A stretch of 64,000 nt of DNA from JBBDIP01 sp040880305 (GCA_040880305.1 JBBDIP010000049.1:17128-81127), one strand, 5' to 3'; numbered from the stretch's first letter, positions 1 through 8,392 are shown. Translations and numbers: made by a program. The notes: generated from the letters alone by a model not told the origin.

Positions 1-280
1 CCAGAATCTCGATGGCGTGGGCGTCGGGGCCCGGGATAGCCTCCATCTCCTCCTCGCTCACCACCACGTGCTCGCCTTTTTGGTACTCGTACGCCTTCAC
101 TATCTCCGCGGGGGGCAGCTCCTTCTCGCAGTGAGGACACCACTTCATGTACTTTACGGGCGTGTGGCACTCCTCATGGATAAGGTGGAACGACACCGAC
201 TTGCGCTCGGTGGCGGCGTAGAGCCTGACAGGTATGGCTACCAGGCCAAATGTGAGAGTCCCGTTCCACAGCGGGCGCAT
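1..280 (-). CDS. ku: Ku protein, N-terminal part (runs off window)
   Basis: Bacterial Ku, the DNA-end-binding protein of non-homologous end joining, which recruits LigD at double-strand breaks. Reverse translation from the ATG at 280 begins MRPLWNGTLTFGLVAIPVRL, the classic Ku opening, and continues with the HLIHEECHTPVKYMKWCPHC stretch, whose CPHC resembles a zinc-knuckle pair. About 93 residues are visible and the C-terminus lies beyond position 1. It starts 2 bp after the gerW stop, so the two are probably co-transcribed. In Bacillus, Ku (YkoV) protects spore DNA, which fits this sporulation neighbourhood. A ligD partner is not in the window. Confidence 0.9.
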   Translation of the reverse strand, partial: MRPLWNGTLTFGLVAIPVRLYAATERKSVSFHLIHEECHTPVKYMKWCPHCEKELPPAEIVKAYEYQKGEHVVVSEEEMEAIPGPDAHAIEIL

Positions 281-282
281 GG

Positions 283-759
283 CTACTCCCCGTCGTCTTC
301 GCGCTTCTCGCGCCCGTGGTTTTCCCGCTCCTCGCGGCGGTGTTCGAATACCTCGGCGAACCTATCCACTATCTCGGGCGCTTCCTCAAGCAACCGGTCC
401 AAGAGCGCCCTGCTGTCCACCGGCAGGAACCTGACTTTTCGCTCTCCGACCACCAAAAACCCGACTGGCCTGACCGAAACCCCTGCGCCCGTGCCGCCGG
501 TAAACGGCATCGACCCAGAGGGCAACTGCGACTGCGACTGCTCTTCACCTTCCTGCACGGGTTCGCTCTGCCCGCCTTCGCCCGCAACAGCTTCGTCGCC
601 ACCGCCGGTCACGAACCCAAATGACACCCTGGAGACAGGGATTATCACAGTCCCTTCCTTGGTCTCCACCGGTTCGCCGACCACGGTATTAACGTCGACC
701 ATGTCCTTCAGGCTGTCCATAGTCGTCCTCATCAGGCTCTCGATCGGATGATAGCCCAT
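283..759 (-). CDS. gerW: GerW/YtfJ family sporulation protein
   Basis: 158 aa spore protein of the GerW (YtfJ) family, a forespore-expressed protein needed in Bacillus for germination responses. Family signatures visible are the opening MGYHPIESLMRTTMDSLKDM, the VVGEPVETKEGTVIIPVSRV segment, and the later GAGVSVRPVGFLVVGERKVR strand. A Gln/Ser/Glu-rich linker (residues about 60-80) and a charged, basic C-terminal tail flank the core. It lies directly downstream of the DUF2953 gene, the same pairing as ytfI-ytfJ in Bacillus. Confidence 0.9.
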   Translation of the reverse strand: MGYHPIESLMRTTMDSLKDMVDVNTVVGEPVETKEGTVIIPVSRVSFGFVTGGGDEAVAGEGGQSEPVQEGEEQSQSQLPSGSMPFTGGTGAGVSVRPVGFLVVGERKVRFLPVDSRALLDRLLEEAPEIVDRFAEVFEHRREERENHGREKREDDGE

Positions 760-794
760 GAATGCAGACCTCCAATCTTGCTCGTCCTCACGCT

Positions 795-1469
795 TTAGTA
801 TTCCAAATCGGGGACTTTGACACGACGCTTCGCGCCAACCGCTTTAACTTTGCGGAACTGCCGGTAGAGACGGTATGCGACCAGTATCGTCCTCCAGGGA
901 GCGATCGAAGCGGCAAGCTGGACCTCGGCGGAGGCCGTCGTCCGGTCGTATACAGGGGTGATGCGGAAAGCGGGGCGCTGTCGAAAACGGATACCCTTTC
1001 GCTGCGCGGTCGTGATGGCGATCCCGGCCGCCGCTCCCAAGGCGCCCGTCAACAACGCGGTATCGCACGCATCGCCGGTGCCGACCCTGCCGTGGAAGCG
1101 GAGCTCCTCGACCACAATTGCGCGTGCCAGATACGACAGCGACTCCGCGATCTTTGGGTAGTAATCCATGAGCATCTCGAAAGCCCTTCGCAGGGTATCG
1201 ATGCGCGACCAGATGCTTTCCTGCGGACCTTCCCGTTCAGGCGGAGATCTTGGCGCGGTCGTCGCTTTCGGGTCAGGCCGCCGCCGGCCGCCGAAGTCGG
1301 GAAGAGCCACGTACCAGGGGATCAAGGGCAGACGGATGCTCGCCCGGTAGTGGGCCCGGCCGGGCGCGAACTCGCCGTGGAACCGGAACCGCACCGGGAG
1401 CAGCACATTGAACGCAAGCAAGAAGATAGCGACCAGCAGCGCTAGCAGGATGACCACGAAGACGCCCAC
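795..1469 (-). CDS. DUF2953 (YtfI-like) membrane protein
   Basis: 224 aa. One N-terminal hydrophobic helix (residues about 3-25) is followed by a soluble domain with LLPVRFRFHGEF and a C-terminal ITTAQRKGIRFRQRPAFRIT segment typical of DUF2953. A Pro/Arg-rich linker sits near residues 60-80. Biochemical function is unknown. Linkage to gerW, as with ytfI-ytfJ, suggests a sporulation role by inference only. A 78 bp gap separates it from scpB, so it may have its own promoter. Confidence 0.8.
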   Translation of the reverse strand: MGVFVVILLALLVAIFLLAFNVLLPVRFRFHGEFAPGRAHYRASIRLPLIPWYVALPDFGGRRRPDPKATTAPRSPPEREGPQESIWSRIDTLRRAFEMLMDYYPKIAESLSYLARAIVVEELRFHGRVGTGDACDTALLTGALGAAAGIAITTAQRKGIRFRQRPAFRITPVYDRTTASAEVQLAASIAPWRTILVAYRLYRQFRKVKAVGAKRRVKVPDLEY

Positions 1470-1547
1470 CTTGGAAGCTCCTTGCGCCGAAACCGTAGGG
1501 TCGCTCCCAGTATGCTTCCAGGTACGGTTGCCTAGTCAGGGGCGGTA

Positions 1548-2084
1548 CTAGGGGTCCGGGAGAAGTTTCCTCTCGGCGTCCTTTTCCGATCCGCCGTCGA
1601 GCGGGGGTAAATCCTCGATTGAGTTGAGACCGGCTTTCCTGAGGAATTCATCTGTGGTGCCATAAAGTTTGGGCCTGCCCAGGGTCTTCTTTCGCCCCAC
1701 TTCGCGGATGAGGCCTTTCTCCAAGAGGGTCTCCAGGCTGGCCTCGGGGTTCACGCCCCTGGCGGTCTCGATGTCCTGCCTGGTGACGGGCTGCCTGTAG
1801 GCCACGACAGCCAGTGTCTCCATGGTGCCTCTAGACAGCGAGAGCGGCACTCTCCTCGACAGGGTCTTCTCGATCTGCTCTGCGTACTCAGGCCTGGTCA
1901 CGAACACAAAGCCGCCGGATACCCGCTGCAGCATGACCCCGTGGTCAGCGTACTCCCGCTCAAGTGTGGTGACAGCGGCCAGAACGTCGAGCTCTCCCAG
2001 CTCCAGGGCATCGACCAGCTTCTGAAGGGGTACGGGCTCATCCGATGAGAACAGAATTGCCTCCAAGAGGGCGGGAAGGTTCAT
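1548..2084 (-). CDS. scpB: Segregation and condensation protein ScpB
   Basis: 178 aa winged-helix kleisin partner of the SMC condensin, needed for chromosome segregation. The sequence has the ScpB N-terminal helix (LPALLEAILFSSDEPVPLQK), the LAVVAYRQPVTRQDIETARG signature, and VGRKKTLGRPKLYGTTDEFL near the C-terminus. Length is normal for the family. The start overlaps the scpA stop (ATGA), indicating translational coupling, as is usual for the pair. Confidence 0.97.
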   Translation of the reverse strand: MNLPALLEAILFSSDEPVPLQKLVDALELGELDVLAAVTTLEREYADHGVMLQRVSGGFVFVTRPEYAEQIEKTLSRRVPLSLSRGTMETLAVVAYRQPVTRQDIETARGVNPEASLETLLEKGLIREVGRKKTLGRPKLYGTTDEFLRKAGLNSIEDLPPLDGGSEKDAERKLLPDP

Positions 2085-2785
2085 GGTTCGCTATTATCCT
2101 CCCGGTTCACGGTGTCTTGGGTAGTCGAGAACTCGATGTCGCCAAAGAGCTCCTTTTGGCGAGCATAGAGCCTTCTCCTCTTTATGAGTTCGAGGAAGGC
2201 CAAAAAGTTCAGGATCGTTTCCTGCCTGGTCTTGCCGAGGAAACGGGAAAACCGCAGGATAGCGCCACTGGCGGTCAGCCGCCTGACCTCCCGCCAGAAG
2301 TCCCTCAGGTGGGTGACAAAGCTGAGTCTTGGCACAAGCAGGACTCTGTCAGTTGGGCTTGTCCGCTTTTGTGTCGTAATCAGGGCGTCGCGGACGGCGG
2401 TCGGGTCGATGTTCACAACCAGGAGGCGGCGGCCGCCTTCGTAGGAAGGCGAGTATCCGCGGCTAAACGTGCGGGCGACGCCCTTCATCTCTTCCCCGAC
2501 CGCCCGCGCGGCGGCGTCGACCTCCCACCGCTCCATCACTGCAGTGGCTGTGGCGCTGACAAGGTCTTCGGCCCCGCCCATGATCTCCTCCGCTTCCTCG
2601 GCTTGCTCCCGCTCTGGCCTGGTGTTGGGAAGGAGCCACCTGAGTTTTTGGACCACCAACTCCGACGCGTAGGACAGGGTCTTCACCGACTCCTCAAGGG
2701 GGATTTCCCGCGCCTCAACCCTCTGGCGGAACCGCCTGAACAGGGGCGACAGCTGAAGCACGTTCATCATGGCCAGGAGCTTCAT
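2081..2785 (-). CDS. scpA: Segregation and condensation protein ScpA
   Basis: 234 aa kleisin that bridges SMC heads. The window copy begins MKLLAMMNVLQLSPLFRRFR and keeps the ScpA middle and end, with LTASGAILRFSRFLGKTRQE and the terminal winged helix FLAFLELIKRRRLYARQKEL. The N-terminal region looks diverged compared with common ScpA (which usually opens with a clear LFEGPLDLLLHLI-type motif), so the precise N-terminus is less certain. It overlaps both neighbours by 4 bp within the site-2 protease-scpA-scpB run. Confidence 0.9.
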   Translation of the reverse strand: MKLLAMMNVLQLSPLFRRFRQRVEAREIPLEESVKTLSYASELVVQKLRWLLPNTRPEREQAEEAEEIMGGAEDLVSATATAVMERWEVDAAARAVGEEMKGVARTFSRGYSPSYEGGRRLLVVNIDPTAVRDALITTQKRTSPTDRVLLVPRLSFVTHLRDFWREVRRLTASGAILRFSRFLGKTRQETILNFLAFLELIKRRRLYARQKELFGDIEFSTTQDTVNREDNSEP

Positions 2786-3438
2786 CCGAGCCTCACGGGA
2801 AACAAGAGCAGAGAGAGGGCTCCCGCCAATCCCTGCGCAAACCGTATGAGCACGTTCAGCATAGGCGACATAATTGCGGAGATGACTCCAGTGGAAAGCA
2901 GCACAACAAGGATGACAAACCCGTAACGCTCCAGGTTATTCCACATCCCGGCCATAGACGGCGGCAGGAAGAATGCCAGGATGCGCGACCCGTCCAGGGG
3001 CGGGATGGGGATCAAGTTGAACACTCCCAGCCCTGCGTTAATGAAGGCGGCTTCCTGGATCATATTAGGCACATAGAACCACCTTGAGCCAAAAAAGCGC
3101 ACTTTGGTGGCAAGCAGAACCACCAGGACCTGCAGGACTATGAACATTATGAAGTTGGCCAGTGGGCCGGCCAGAGCCACTTTCGCCATATCCTTGCGGG
3201 GGTTTCTCATGCGGTAGGGCTCGACAGGGACGGGACGCGCCCAGCCAAAGCCGAAAACGATGAGCATGACGGCGCCGACCAGGTCAAAATGTGCCCACGG
3301 CTCCAGGGTCATCCTACCCGCTCGCTCAGCGGTATCGTCCCCCAAGCGAAAAGCCATCCGGGCGTGGGCGTACTCGTGAACGCTGATGGCGAGGAGGAAA
3401 CCGGGAATCCGTAATACCATCTGCAAGGGAGACAACAA
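2782..3438 (-). CDS. Site-2 protease family membrane metalloprotease (M50)
   Basis: 218 aa polytopic protein. The zinc motif HEYAHA (HExxH) lies in the first hydrophobic helix near residue 21, and the second motif LIPIPPLDGSRIL provides the distal Asp. Several further membrane segments follow. These are the hallmarks of YwhC/SpoIVFB-superfamily intramembrane proteases. It starts 18 bp from the htrA stop and overlaps scpA. The physiological substrate is unknown. This short M50 type commonly sits beside scpAB in Firmicutes. Confidence 0.92.
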   Translation of the reverse strand: MLSPLQMVLRIPGFLLAISVHEYAHARMAFRLGDDTAERAGRMTLEPWAHFDLVGAVMLIVFGFGWARPVPVEPYRMRNPRKDMAKVALAGPLANFIMFIVLQVLVVLLATKVRFFGSRWFYVPNMIQEAAFINAGLGVFNLIPIPPLDGSRILAFFLPPSMAGMWNNLERYGFVILVVLLSTGVISAIMSPMLNVLIRFAQGLAGALSLLLFPVRLG

Positions 3439-3456
3439 AACCCCTCCTTCGACCTT

Positions 3457-4683
3457 CTATCTGGATCCCAGCACCAGGTCCACGCTAATCTTCTGGTTGC
3501 CGCGGAGGACGTCCAGCCTCACCTTGTCTCCGGGTTTGTGTCTCAGGATTTCGGTCGACAGGTTGGAGCCGGTCACCTCAACCCCGTCAAGCCCGGTGAC
3601 GATGTCGCCGCCGACCGGGACTTCCTGCCCGCCCGCGATCAGCGTCTTGGTGGAACCCCGCAGCCCTGCCCTCTCACCAGGCCCGCCATCCTCCAATTCC
3701 GTGACCAGAGCCCCTTTGGAGGTGGGAAGGTCCAACTGAGAAAAAGCCGTGGTGCCGAGGTCGTGGTACAGGACGTCAAGCTGCAGGTACGACACTCCCA
3801 TAAAAGCCCTCGTCACCTTGCCGTTCCGGAGGATCTCCGGGACGATGGAGCCAACCACCTGCGACGGTATGGCAAAGCCGATGCCGTTGGCGGAGTCCAT
3901 GATGGCGGTAACCACGCCGACCACCTCACCGCTGGAGTTCAGGAGGGGCCCGCCGCTGTTGCCCGGGTTGACCGCTGCATCGGTTTGGATGAGGTTTTCG
4001 ATGGTGTAGTCGTTGACGTTGGGCTTGGTCAGGCTCTCGATGGGCATTGAGCGGTCTTTGGCGCTGATGATGCCGGTTGTGACGGTGGGCGAACGGTCAA
4101 GCCCCATGCTTGAACCGGTCGCCAGCGGACTCCCCAACACTATGGCCTTTTGGCCAACCTTGACCGCGGAATAGTCGGCCAATCTCAGAGGGTAAATCTC
4201 ATCGGAAGGAGCCTCTACCTTCAAAACCGCAAGGTCGGTCAGCCTGTCGCTGCCGATGACGGTCGCCTTAAAGGACCTCCCCGATATGGTCTGCACCTCG
4301 ATATCGGTGGCGTCTTCTATTACGTGGTTGTTGGTTACGACGTGTCCCTGGTTGTCCACGAAGAACCCGGAGCCGTTACCTTTTCGCGAGGCCTGAGGCG
4401 TACCGAGTGAGGTGCGGCCCGTTCGCGACGTAGAAACCTTGACCACGCCCCACTTAGCCGCGCCGAAAACCTCCACGGTGTTCTGCTCGTCCTGTATGCG
4501 CCAAACTTCTTCGTCGGACGCGCTTGGACGCGAGGAGTTTTGGGGCGCGGACAGGCCAGCGAACGAAGGTGAAAGGTCATTGCCGAACGTGGCTAGAGTT
4601 CCCAGGATGATCCCGGCAAGCGCCAGAGCAAAAAGCCAGTATTCAGGTTTTTGATAGGGGGATCTATTTTTCACAGGTCTCAC
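3457..4683 (-). CDS. htrA: HtrA/DegP-like trypsin-type serine protease with PDZ domain
   Basis: 408 aa, membrane-anchored by an N-terminal helix (residues about 14-34). The catalytic triad is visible: His in VVTNNHVIED, Asp in LTDLAVLKVE and Ser in GNSGGPLL. A C-terminal PDZ domain contains GDIVTGLDGVEVTGSN. Its role is extracytoplasmic protein quality control. The start is a GTG at 4683. A stretch of about 80 bp with no gene separates it from spoVAE downstream... upstream on the transcript, suggesting an independent transcript beginning near here. Confidence 0.95.
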   Translation of the reverse strand: MRPVKNRSPYQKPEYWLFALALAGIILGTLATFGNDLSPSFAGLSAPQNSSRPSASDEEVWRIQDEQNTVEVFGAAKWGVVKVSTSRTGRTSLGTPQASRKGNGSGFFVDNQGHVVTNNHVIEDATDIEVQTISGRSFKATVIGSDRLTDLAVLKVEAPSDEIYPLRLADYSAVKVGQKAIVLGSPLATGSSMGLDRSPTVTTGIISAKDRSMPIESLTKPNVNDYTIENLIQTDAAVNPGNSGGPLLNSSGEVVGVVTAIMDSANGIGFAIPSQVVGSIVPEILRNGKVTRAFMGVSYLQLDVLYHDLGTTAFSQLDLPTSKGALVTELEDGGPGERAGLRGSTKTLIAGGQEVPVGGDIVTGLDGVEVTGSNLSTEILRHKPGDKVRLDVLRGNQKISVDLVLGSR

Positions 4684-4765
4684 TCCGGTTTCGACGCTGC
4701 CCTAAGTCTACAACGAACTTCCCTCCTTTACCAACCCTATGCTCTCGTGATCACTTTTCGACCTG

Positions 4766-5116
4766 CTAGCCCTTTGGATTGAACAGCACGGCCATCAGGT
4801 ATCCAAACACAACTGCAGCAGTTAAGGCGGACGCGGTGGCCCTAAGTCCCCCGGTAAGCAGCCCAAACAGGCCGATCTTCTGGGCATCCTCGACCATACC
4901 CGTGACCAGCGCGTGCCCGAAGCCAAACAGAGGGATCGTCGCGCCCGCCCCTCCCAACTTCACCAAGGGCGCATAGATCCCCAGCCCCGAGAGCACGGCG
5001 CCGGCGCTGACCGCCGAGACCATCACGATGGCCGGGTTTATCTTCGTAGCGTCCACAACTCCCTGCGCCAAGGCACACAGGGCGCCGCCAACGAGGAACG
5101 CCTTGAGGAGCGTCAT
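4766..5116 (-). CDS. spoVAE: Stage V sporulation protein AE
   Basis: 116 aa with about four hydrophobic segments. Signature segments are GIYAPLVKLGGAGATIPLFG and FGHALVTGMVEDAQKIGLFG. SpoVAE is an inner spore-membrane subunit of the SpoVA channel that moves dipicolinic acid into the forespore and out at germination. The start overlaps the spoVAD stop by 4 bp. It is the last gene of the spoIIA-dodecin-spoVA run. Confidence 0.96.
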   Translation of the reverse strand: MTLLKAFLVGGALCALAQGVVDATKINPAIVMVSAVSAGAVLSGLGIYAPLVKLGGAGATIPLFGFGHALVTGMVEDAQKIGLFGLLTGGLRATASALTAAVVFGYLMAVLFNPKG

Positions 5117-6156
5117 TCTCTCGCCTCCTTATGCTGCTCCGCTAGGTCTTCGGAGACCAAAGAGACCGCATGGGCGATGCACGGGATAGATTCTCCCTGC
5201 TGACACGCGGTGGGACTGTGCAACGCGCCGGTCGGGACCAGGAGCACCCTGCCTAAGACCCCGTTGTTGAGATCGGCCCATATCTTCGCGGCGAACACCG
5301 ATCCGACGCAGCCGCAGCCTGAAGCCCCCGAGGCGATTTCCGGCTTCATCTCGTATATCAGGAGAGCGGTATCCTGGTGTCGGGCCTTGACGTCCAACCC
5401 TTTTTGCTTGAGCAAGGCCAGAGCGATGTCAGAACCCACCCTACCCAGGTCCCCCGAGAATATGACGTCGTAGTCGTCCACCTCGCGCGCCATGTCCGAA
5501 AGGTGCCGCCAGACCGTGTCGGCGAAGGCCGGCGCCATAGCGGAGCCCATGTCGTTGGCGTCCACTATGCCGTAATCCTGCACCCGGCCTATCGTGACCG
5601 CCTCCACCCTTGGCCCGCGCCCGCTGGGGGCGACCACGGCGGCTCCGGCCCCTGTGACGGTCCACTGGCTGGCCGGCACGCGCTGGTAGCCAAACTCGGT
5701 CGGATACCTGTACTGCCGCTCCGCCGTATCGTGGTGACTGGATGTGCAGACCAAGACGTTGCGGGCGAAGTGGCCGGCCACCAAGAACGAAGCTACCCCC
5801 AGCCCCTCCCCCATTGTGGCGCAGGCGCCGTAAAGACCCAGGTAGGGAATGTCGTGCTCCCTCGCCACGTAGCTGGAGGAAACGATCTGGTTGAGCAGGT
5901 CTCCTGCCAGGAGGAAGTCCACGCCGGCGTCGGTGAGTCCCGCCTTTTCCATGGCAATGTCCCCGGCCTGCCGGAGCATGCGGGCCTCGGCCCGCTCCCA
6001 CGAGACCTCGCCCGCAAGGGTGTCGTGGTAGACCAAGTCAAAAAGAGACCCCAAGGGACCCTGACCTTCTCTCGGCCCCACGACGGAACCGGTGGAGACC
6101 ACCACCGGCATGTCGGGGAACAGGCAGGTAGAAGATCCAATGCGGTCTAATCTCAC
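5113..6156 (-). CDS. spoVAD: Stage V sporulation protein AD
   Basis: 347 aa thiolase-fold protein that binds dipicolinic acid on the outer face of the SpoVA channel. Visible features are the opening RIGSSTCLFPDMPVVVSTGS, the GLYGACATMGEGLGVASFLV segment at the former thiolase active-site region, and the glycine-rich GASGCGCVGSVF near the C-terminus. Length matches the family (about 340 aa). It overlaps spoVAC and spoVAE by 4 bp on each side, indicating translational coupling of the three. Confidence 0.97.
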   Translation of the reverse strand: MRLDRIGSSTCLFPDMPVVVSTGSVVGPREGQGPLGSLFDLVYHDTLAGEVSWERAEARMLRQAGDIAMEKAGLTDAGVDFLLAGDLLNQIVSSSYVAREHDIPYLGLYGACATMGEGLGVASFLVAGHFARNVLVCTSSHHDTAERQYRYPTEFGYQRVPASQWTVTGAGAAVVAPSGRGPRVEAVTIGRVQDYGIVDANDMGSAMAPAFADTVWRHLSDMAREVDDYDVIFSGDLGRVGSDIALALLKQKGLDVKARHQDTALLIYEMKPEIASGASGCGCVGSVFAAKIWADLNNGVLGRVLLVPTGALHSPTACQQGESIPCIAHAVSLVSEDLAEQHKEARE

Positions 6157-6605
6157 TTGAACACGAAGACTCGAAGCAGACTCACGATTATAGCAGCAAC
6201 ACTCCCGTACACGATGACAGGCCCGGCTATCTGGAACATCCGGGCCGAGACCCCCAGGATGAACCCCTCGCGCTTGAACTCCAGGGCGGGCGAGACCATG
6301 GAGTTAGCGAAGCCGGTTATCGGCAGAGCAGCGCCCATGCCTGCGAAGGCTCCTATTCTGTCGTATATGCCCAGCCCGGTAAGAGTGGCGCCCAGCACCA
6401 CCATGGCCGTGGACGTCATGGATTGAGAGAGCGTCAGCGGGATCTGCCTGGACACCAGATAATCCAGGATCACCTGGCCAACCACACAGATAGCGCCCCC
6501 GACCCAAAAAGCCACTGCGAGATTACGGAGCACCGGTCTTCGGGGGTGAAAGGTCTGGACTAGCCGGGCATAGGCCTCCTGCTCGCGGACGTTGACCCGC
6601 GTCAT
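6153..6605 (-). CDS. spoVAC: Stage V sporulation protein AC
   Basis: 150 aa membrane protein, the mechanosensitive-like subunit of the SpoVA dipicolinate channel. The family opening EQEAYARLVQTFHPRRPVLR is followed by about four membrane helices, with GIYDRIGAFAGMGAALPITG resembling the matching segment of SpoVAE. The start overlaps the stop of the dodecin gene (ATGA), so its translation is tied to dodecin translation. Confidence 0.97.
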   Translation of the reverse strand: MTRVNVREQEAYARLVQTFHPRRPVLRNLAVAFWVGGAICVVGQVILDYLVSRQIPLTLSQSMTSTAMVVLGATLTGLGIYDRIGAFAGMGAALPITGFANSMVSPALEFKREGFILGVSARMFQIAGPVIVYGSVAAIIVSLLRVFVFK

Positions 6606-6808
6606 TTCATCTCATCCAGATACGCCACCTTGACGTTGGCCTTGTACTCGACGATCTCGCCGTTCTTGACGTTGGCGGTCCAATTGAGGACCTCGACGCC
6701 GCTAATAGTAGGGACCTTTGCGGCCGCCTCGCGAACCGCTTGGTTGGCGGCGTCGCTCCAGTCCTTGTGGGACTGTCCTACCAGTTCCAGAACTCTTACT
6801 ACCGGCAT
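6602..6808 (-). CDS. Dodecin family protein
   Basis: 68 aa. The sequence VLELVGQSHKDWSDAANQAV, then TISGVEVLNWTANVKNGEIV, is a full-length dodecin, a small dodecameric protein that binds flavin or CoA-type ligands. The conserved Trp of the flavin-stacking strand is present (VLNWTA). It is located between sigF (28 bp upstream on the transcript) and spoVAC (4 bp overlap). That placement implies forespore co-expression, an inference from gene order. Confidence 0.93.
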   Translation of the reverse strand: MPVVRVLELVGQSHKDWSDAANQAVREAAAKVPTISGVEVLNWTANVKNGEIVEYKANVKVAYLDEMK

Positions 6809-6836
6809 AGTAGAAGGTCATCTCCTCGCGATGAAT

Positions 6837-7532
6837 TCACTTGCCCCGGTAGTATTCCCTCAAGTTCATGAGGGCTTTCTTCTCGAGTCGCGACACGTGG
6901 GCCTGGGAGATCCCGAGTTCCCTGGATATCTCAGATTGGGTCCTGCCCAGGAGGAACCTTCCTCTTACGATGGCCTGCATGTCCGGCCCCAAGCGCTCCA
7001 GCGCTTCTTGCAGGTCAACCGAGTCCTCTCTGGCTGCCGACTGGTCCCCGGACGCCTCTTTTTCAACGTAGCCAGGGACGTCCTCCAGGTACAGGACCGA
7101 AGATGCAGCTTCCATAGCCTCCAGTACCGTGTCCGGCGGCACGCCCAAAGCGCGCGCTATGTCGGTGAGTGGGGGTTCCGCGCCGGACTTTGCCGTCATT
7201 TGCTGCCGGATCTTACCGGCCTGAAAGGCTATCTCTCGCAGGCGTCTATCCACCTTGACCAGGGCGTTATCACGCAGGTAGCGGCGCACCTCGCCCAGGA
7301 TGTGGGGCACCGCGAACGTCGAAAAGACCACTCCGTAAGTGGGGTCGAAGCGGTCGATGGCTTTGAGTAAACCGATGGAACCCAACTGGAAAAGATCGTC
7401 CTTCTCGAGGAGCCCTGCATACTTCCTTATGCAAGCCCAGATGAGCCCCGTGTTGGACGCGAATATCTCGTCCCGCGCACGCTTGTCGCCGCTCTGCGCT
7501 CGCAGGAAAAGCAACTGGTCTAGGCGCTGCAT
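6837..7532 (-). CDS. sigF: RNA polymerase sporulation sigma factor SigF (SpoIIAC)
   Basis: 231 aa sigma-70 family factor that drives early forespore transcription. Region 2 is seen as LFQLGSIGLLKAIDRFDPTY followed by FSTFAVPHILGEVRRYLRDN. Region 4 has the helix-turn-helix QSEISRELGISQAHVSRLEK. It overlaps spoIIAB by 13 bp, the usual coupling in the spoIIA operon. Activity is held by SpoIIAB and released by dephosphorylated SpoIIAA. Confidence 0.98.
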   Translation of the reverse strand: MQRLDQLLFLRAQSGDKRARDEIFASNTGLIWACIRKYAGLLEKDDLFQLGSIGLLKAIDRFDPTYGVVFSTFAVPHILGEVRRYLRDNALVKVDRRLREIAFQAGKIRQQMTAKSGAEPPLTDIARALGVPPDTVLEAMEAASSVLYLEDVPGYVEKEASGDQSAAREDSVDLQEALERLGPDMQAIVRGRFLLGRTQSEISRELGISQAHVSRLEKKALMNLREYYRGK

Positions 7533-7939
7533 CGTCGCTTGATCATCCGGACCCGGGTCCCGCCGCCGGGAGTAGATTCGAGGTAGAGGTCATCGGTGAA
7601 CGACTCCATGAAGGATAGGCCCAGCCCCATGTGGTCGGACGCCGTAGTGAACCCGGGTTCTCGCGCTCTAGCCAGATCGGGAATGCCGACCCCCTGATCC
7701 TCCACTTCCACGACCAGCCCATCGCCATCGGCGTAAGCCGTCAAAGCAACGTCGCCCTCCCCGCCCGGATAGGCGTGGAGCACGGCATTGGAAACCGCCT
7801 CAGATACCGCTACCTTGATCTCCTCAATATCCGGCACTGTGAAGTCCAGAGAGGCGGCGAATGTGGCCACAGCTATGCGGGCCACCCCGACGTTGGATGG
7901 GACACATGATAAGCGAAGGTAGATGCGGTTTTTGCTCAC
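7520..7939 (-). CDS. spoIIAB: Anti-sigma F factor SpoIIAB (serine kinase)
   Basis: 139 aa GHKL-type ATPase/kinase that binds SigF and phosphorylates SpoIIAA. The N box is EAVSNAVLHAYPGG, the G1 box is VEDQGVGIPDL and the G2 region is HMGLGLSFMES. Overlaps of 4 bp with spoIIAA and 13 bp with sigF give the standard three-gene module. Confidence 0.98.
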   Translation of the reverse strand: MSKNRIYLRLSCVPSNVGVARIAVATFAASLDFTVPDIEEIKVAVSEAVSNAVLHAYPGGEGDVALTAYADGDGLVVEVEDQGVGIPDLARAREPGFTTASDHMGLGLSFMESFTDDLYLESTPGGGTRVRMIKRRCSA

Positions 7940-8313
7940 ACCCCTTCACCCCCTTCGGATTTTGCGGAGGAGCCGCCCAAGGCCAAGCGGAAGGCGTCTT
8001 CCTCGGTGCGGGCGACGGGGAGAAGCGAGGCCAGTCCAGCCATCTCTAACATGGACAGGACCTTGGGAGGGACGGCCGCCAGGACCAGATGACCGCCCCC
8101 TGCGGTGACCTGCCGCATGCGCCCCAAGATGGCGCCAAGCCCCGTGGAGTCCACGAAATCCAGGCCGCGCAGGTTCAGGACCAAGTTCGGCACGCCGGTG
8201 GCGCGAAGCTCCTGGTCCACGCGTTCCTTGAAGACAGAAGCCGAAGACAAGTCGAGTTCCCCGGACATCTTCGCAACCAAACACGAAGGTCCGCGGTGAA
8301 AAGAGAGGTTCAT
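7936..8313 (-). CDS. spoIIAA: Anti-sigma F factor antagonist SpoIIAA
   Basis: About 125 aa STAS-domain protein. The phosphorylated Ser lies in LDFVDSTGLGAILGRM. The start at 8313 (MNLSFHRG) has GGGAG nine bases upstream; an alternative ATG two codons earlier (8319) would leave only 3 bases. A Ser/Gly/Glu-rich tail (SSAKSEGGEGV) extends past the usual STAS end. It is first gene of spoIIA, 80 bp downstream of dacF. Confidence 0.97.
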   Translation of the reverse strand: MNLSFHRGPSCLVAKMSGELDLSSASVFKERVDQELRATGVPNLVLNLRGLDFVDSTGLGAILGRMRQVTAGGGHLVLAAVPPKVLSMLEMAGLASLLPVARTEEDAFRLALGGSSAKSEGGEGV

Positions 8314-8349
8314 GCCCATACACTCCCATACCGGAGTTCTTTGTCAGCA

Positions 8350-8379
8350 GGGTTCAACGGTGAACGGGCATTTCCCTTT
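8350..8379 (-). promoter_or_regulatory. Possible sigma-H-like promoter for spoIIA
   Basis: On the minus strand AAAGGGAAA (8371-8379) matches the sigma-H -35 pattern (RnAGGAwWW) except one base. After 12 bp GTTGAACCC (8350-8358) partly matches the -10 pattern (RnnGAATww). It sits 37 nt before the spoIIAA start. In Bacillus spoIIA is transcribed by sigma-H with Spo0A~P. No perfect 0A box was found here, so the call is tentative. Confidence 0.33.
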
Positions 8380-8392
8380 TTTTGGCATCCAC

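Noticed and set aside
17..751. Plus-strand 244-codon frame at the window start
   Set aside because: It is the antisense shadow of Ku and gerW, both of which are clear on the minus strand.
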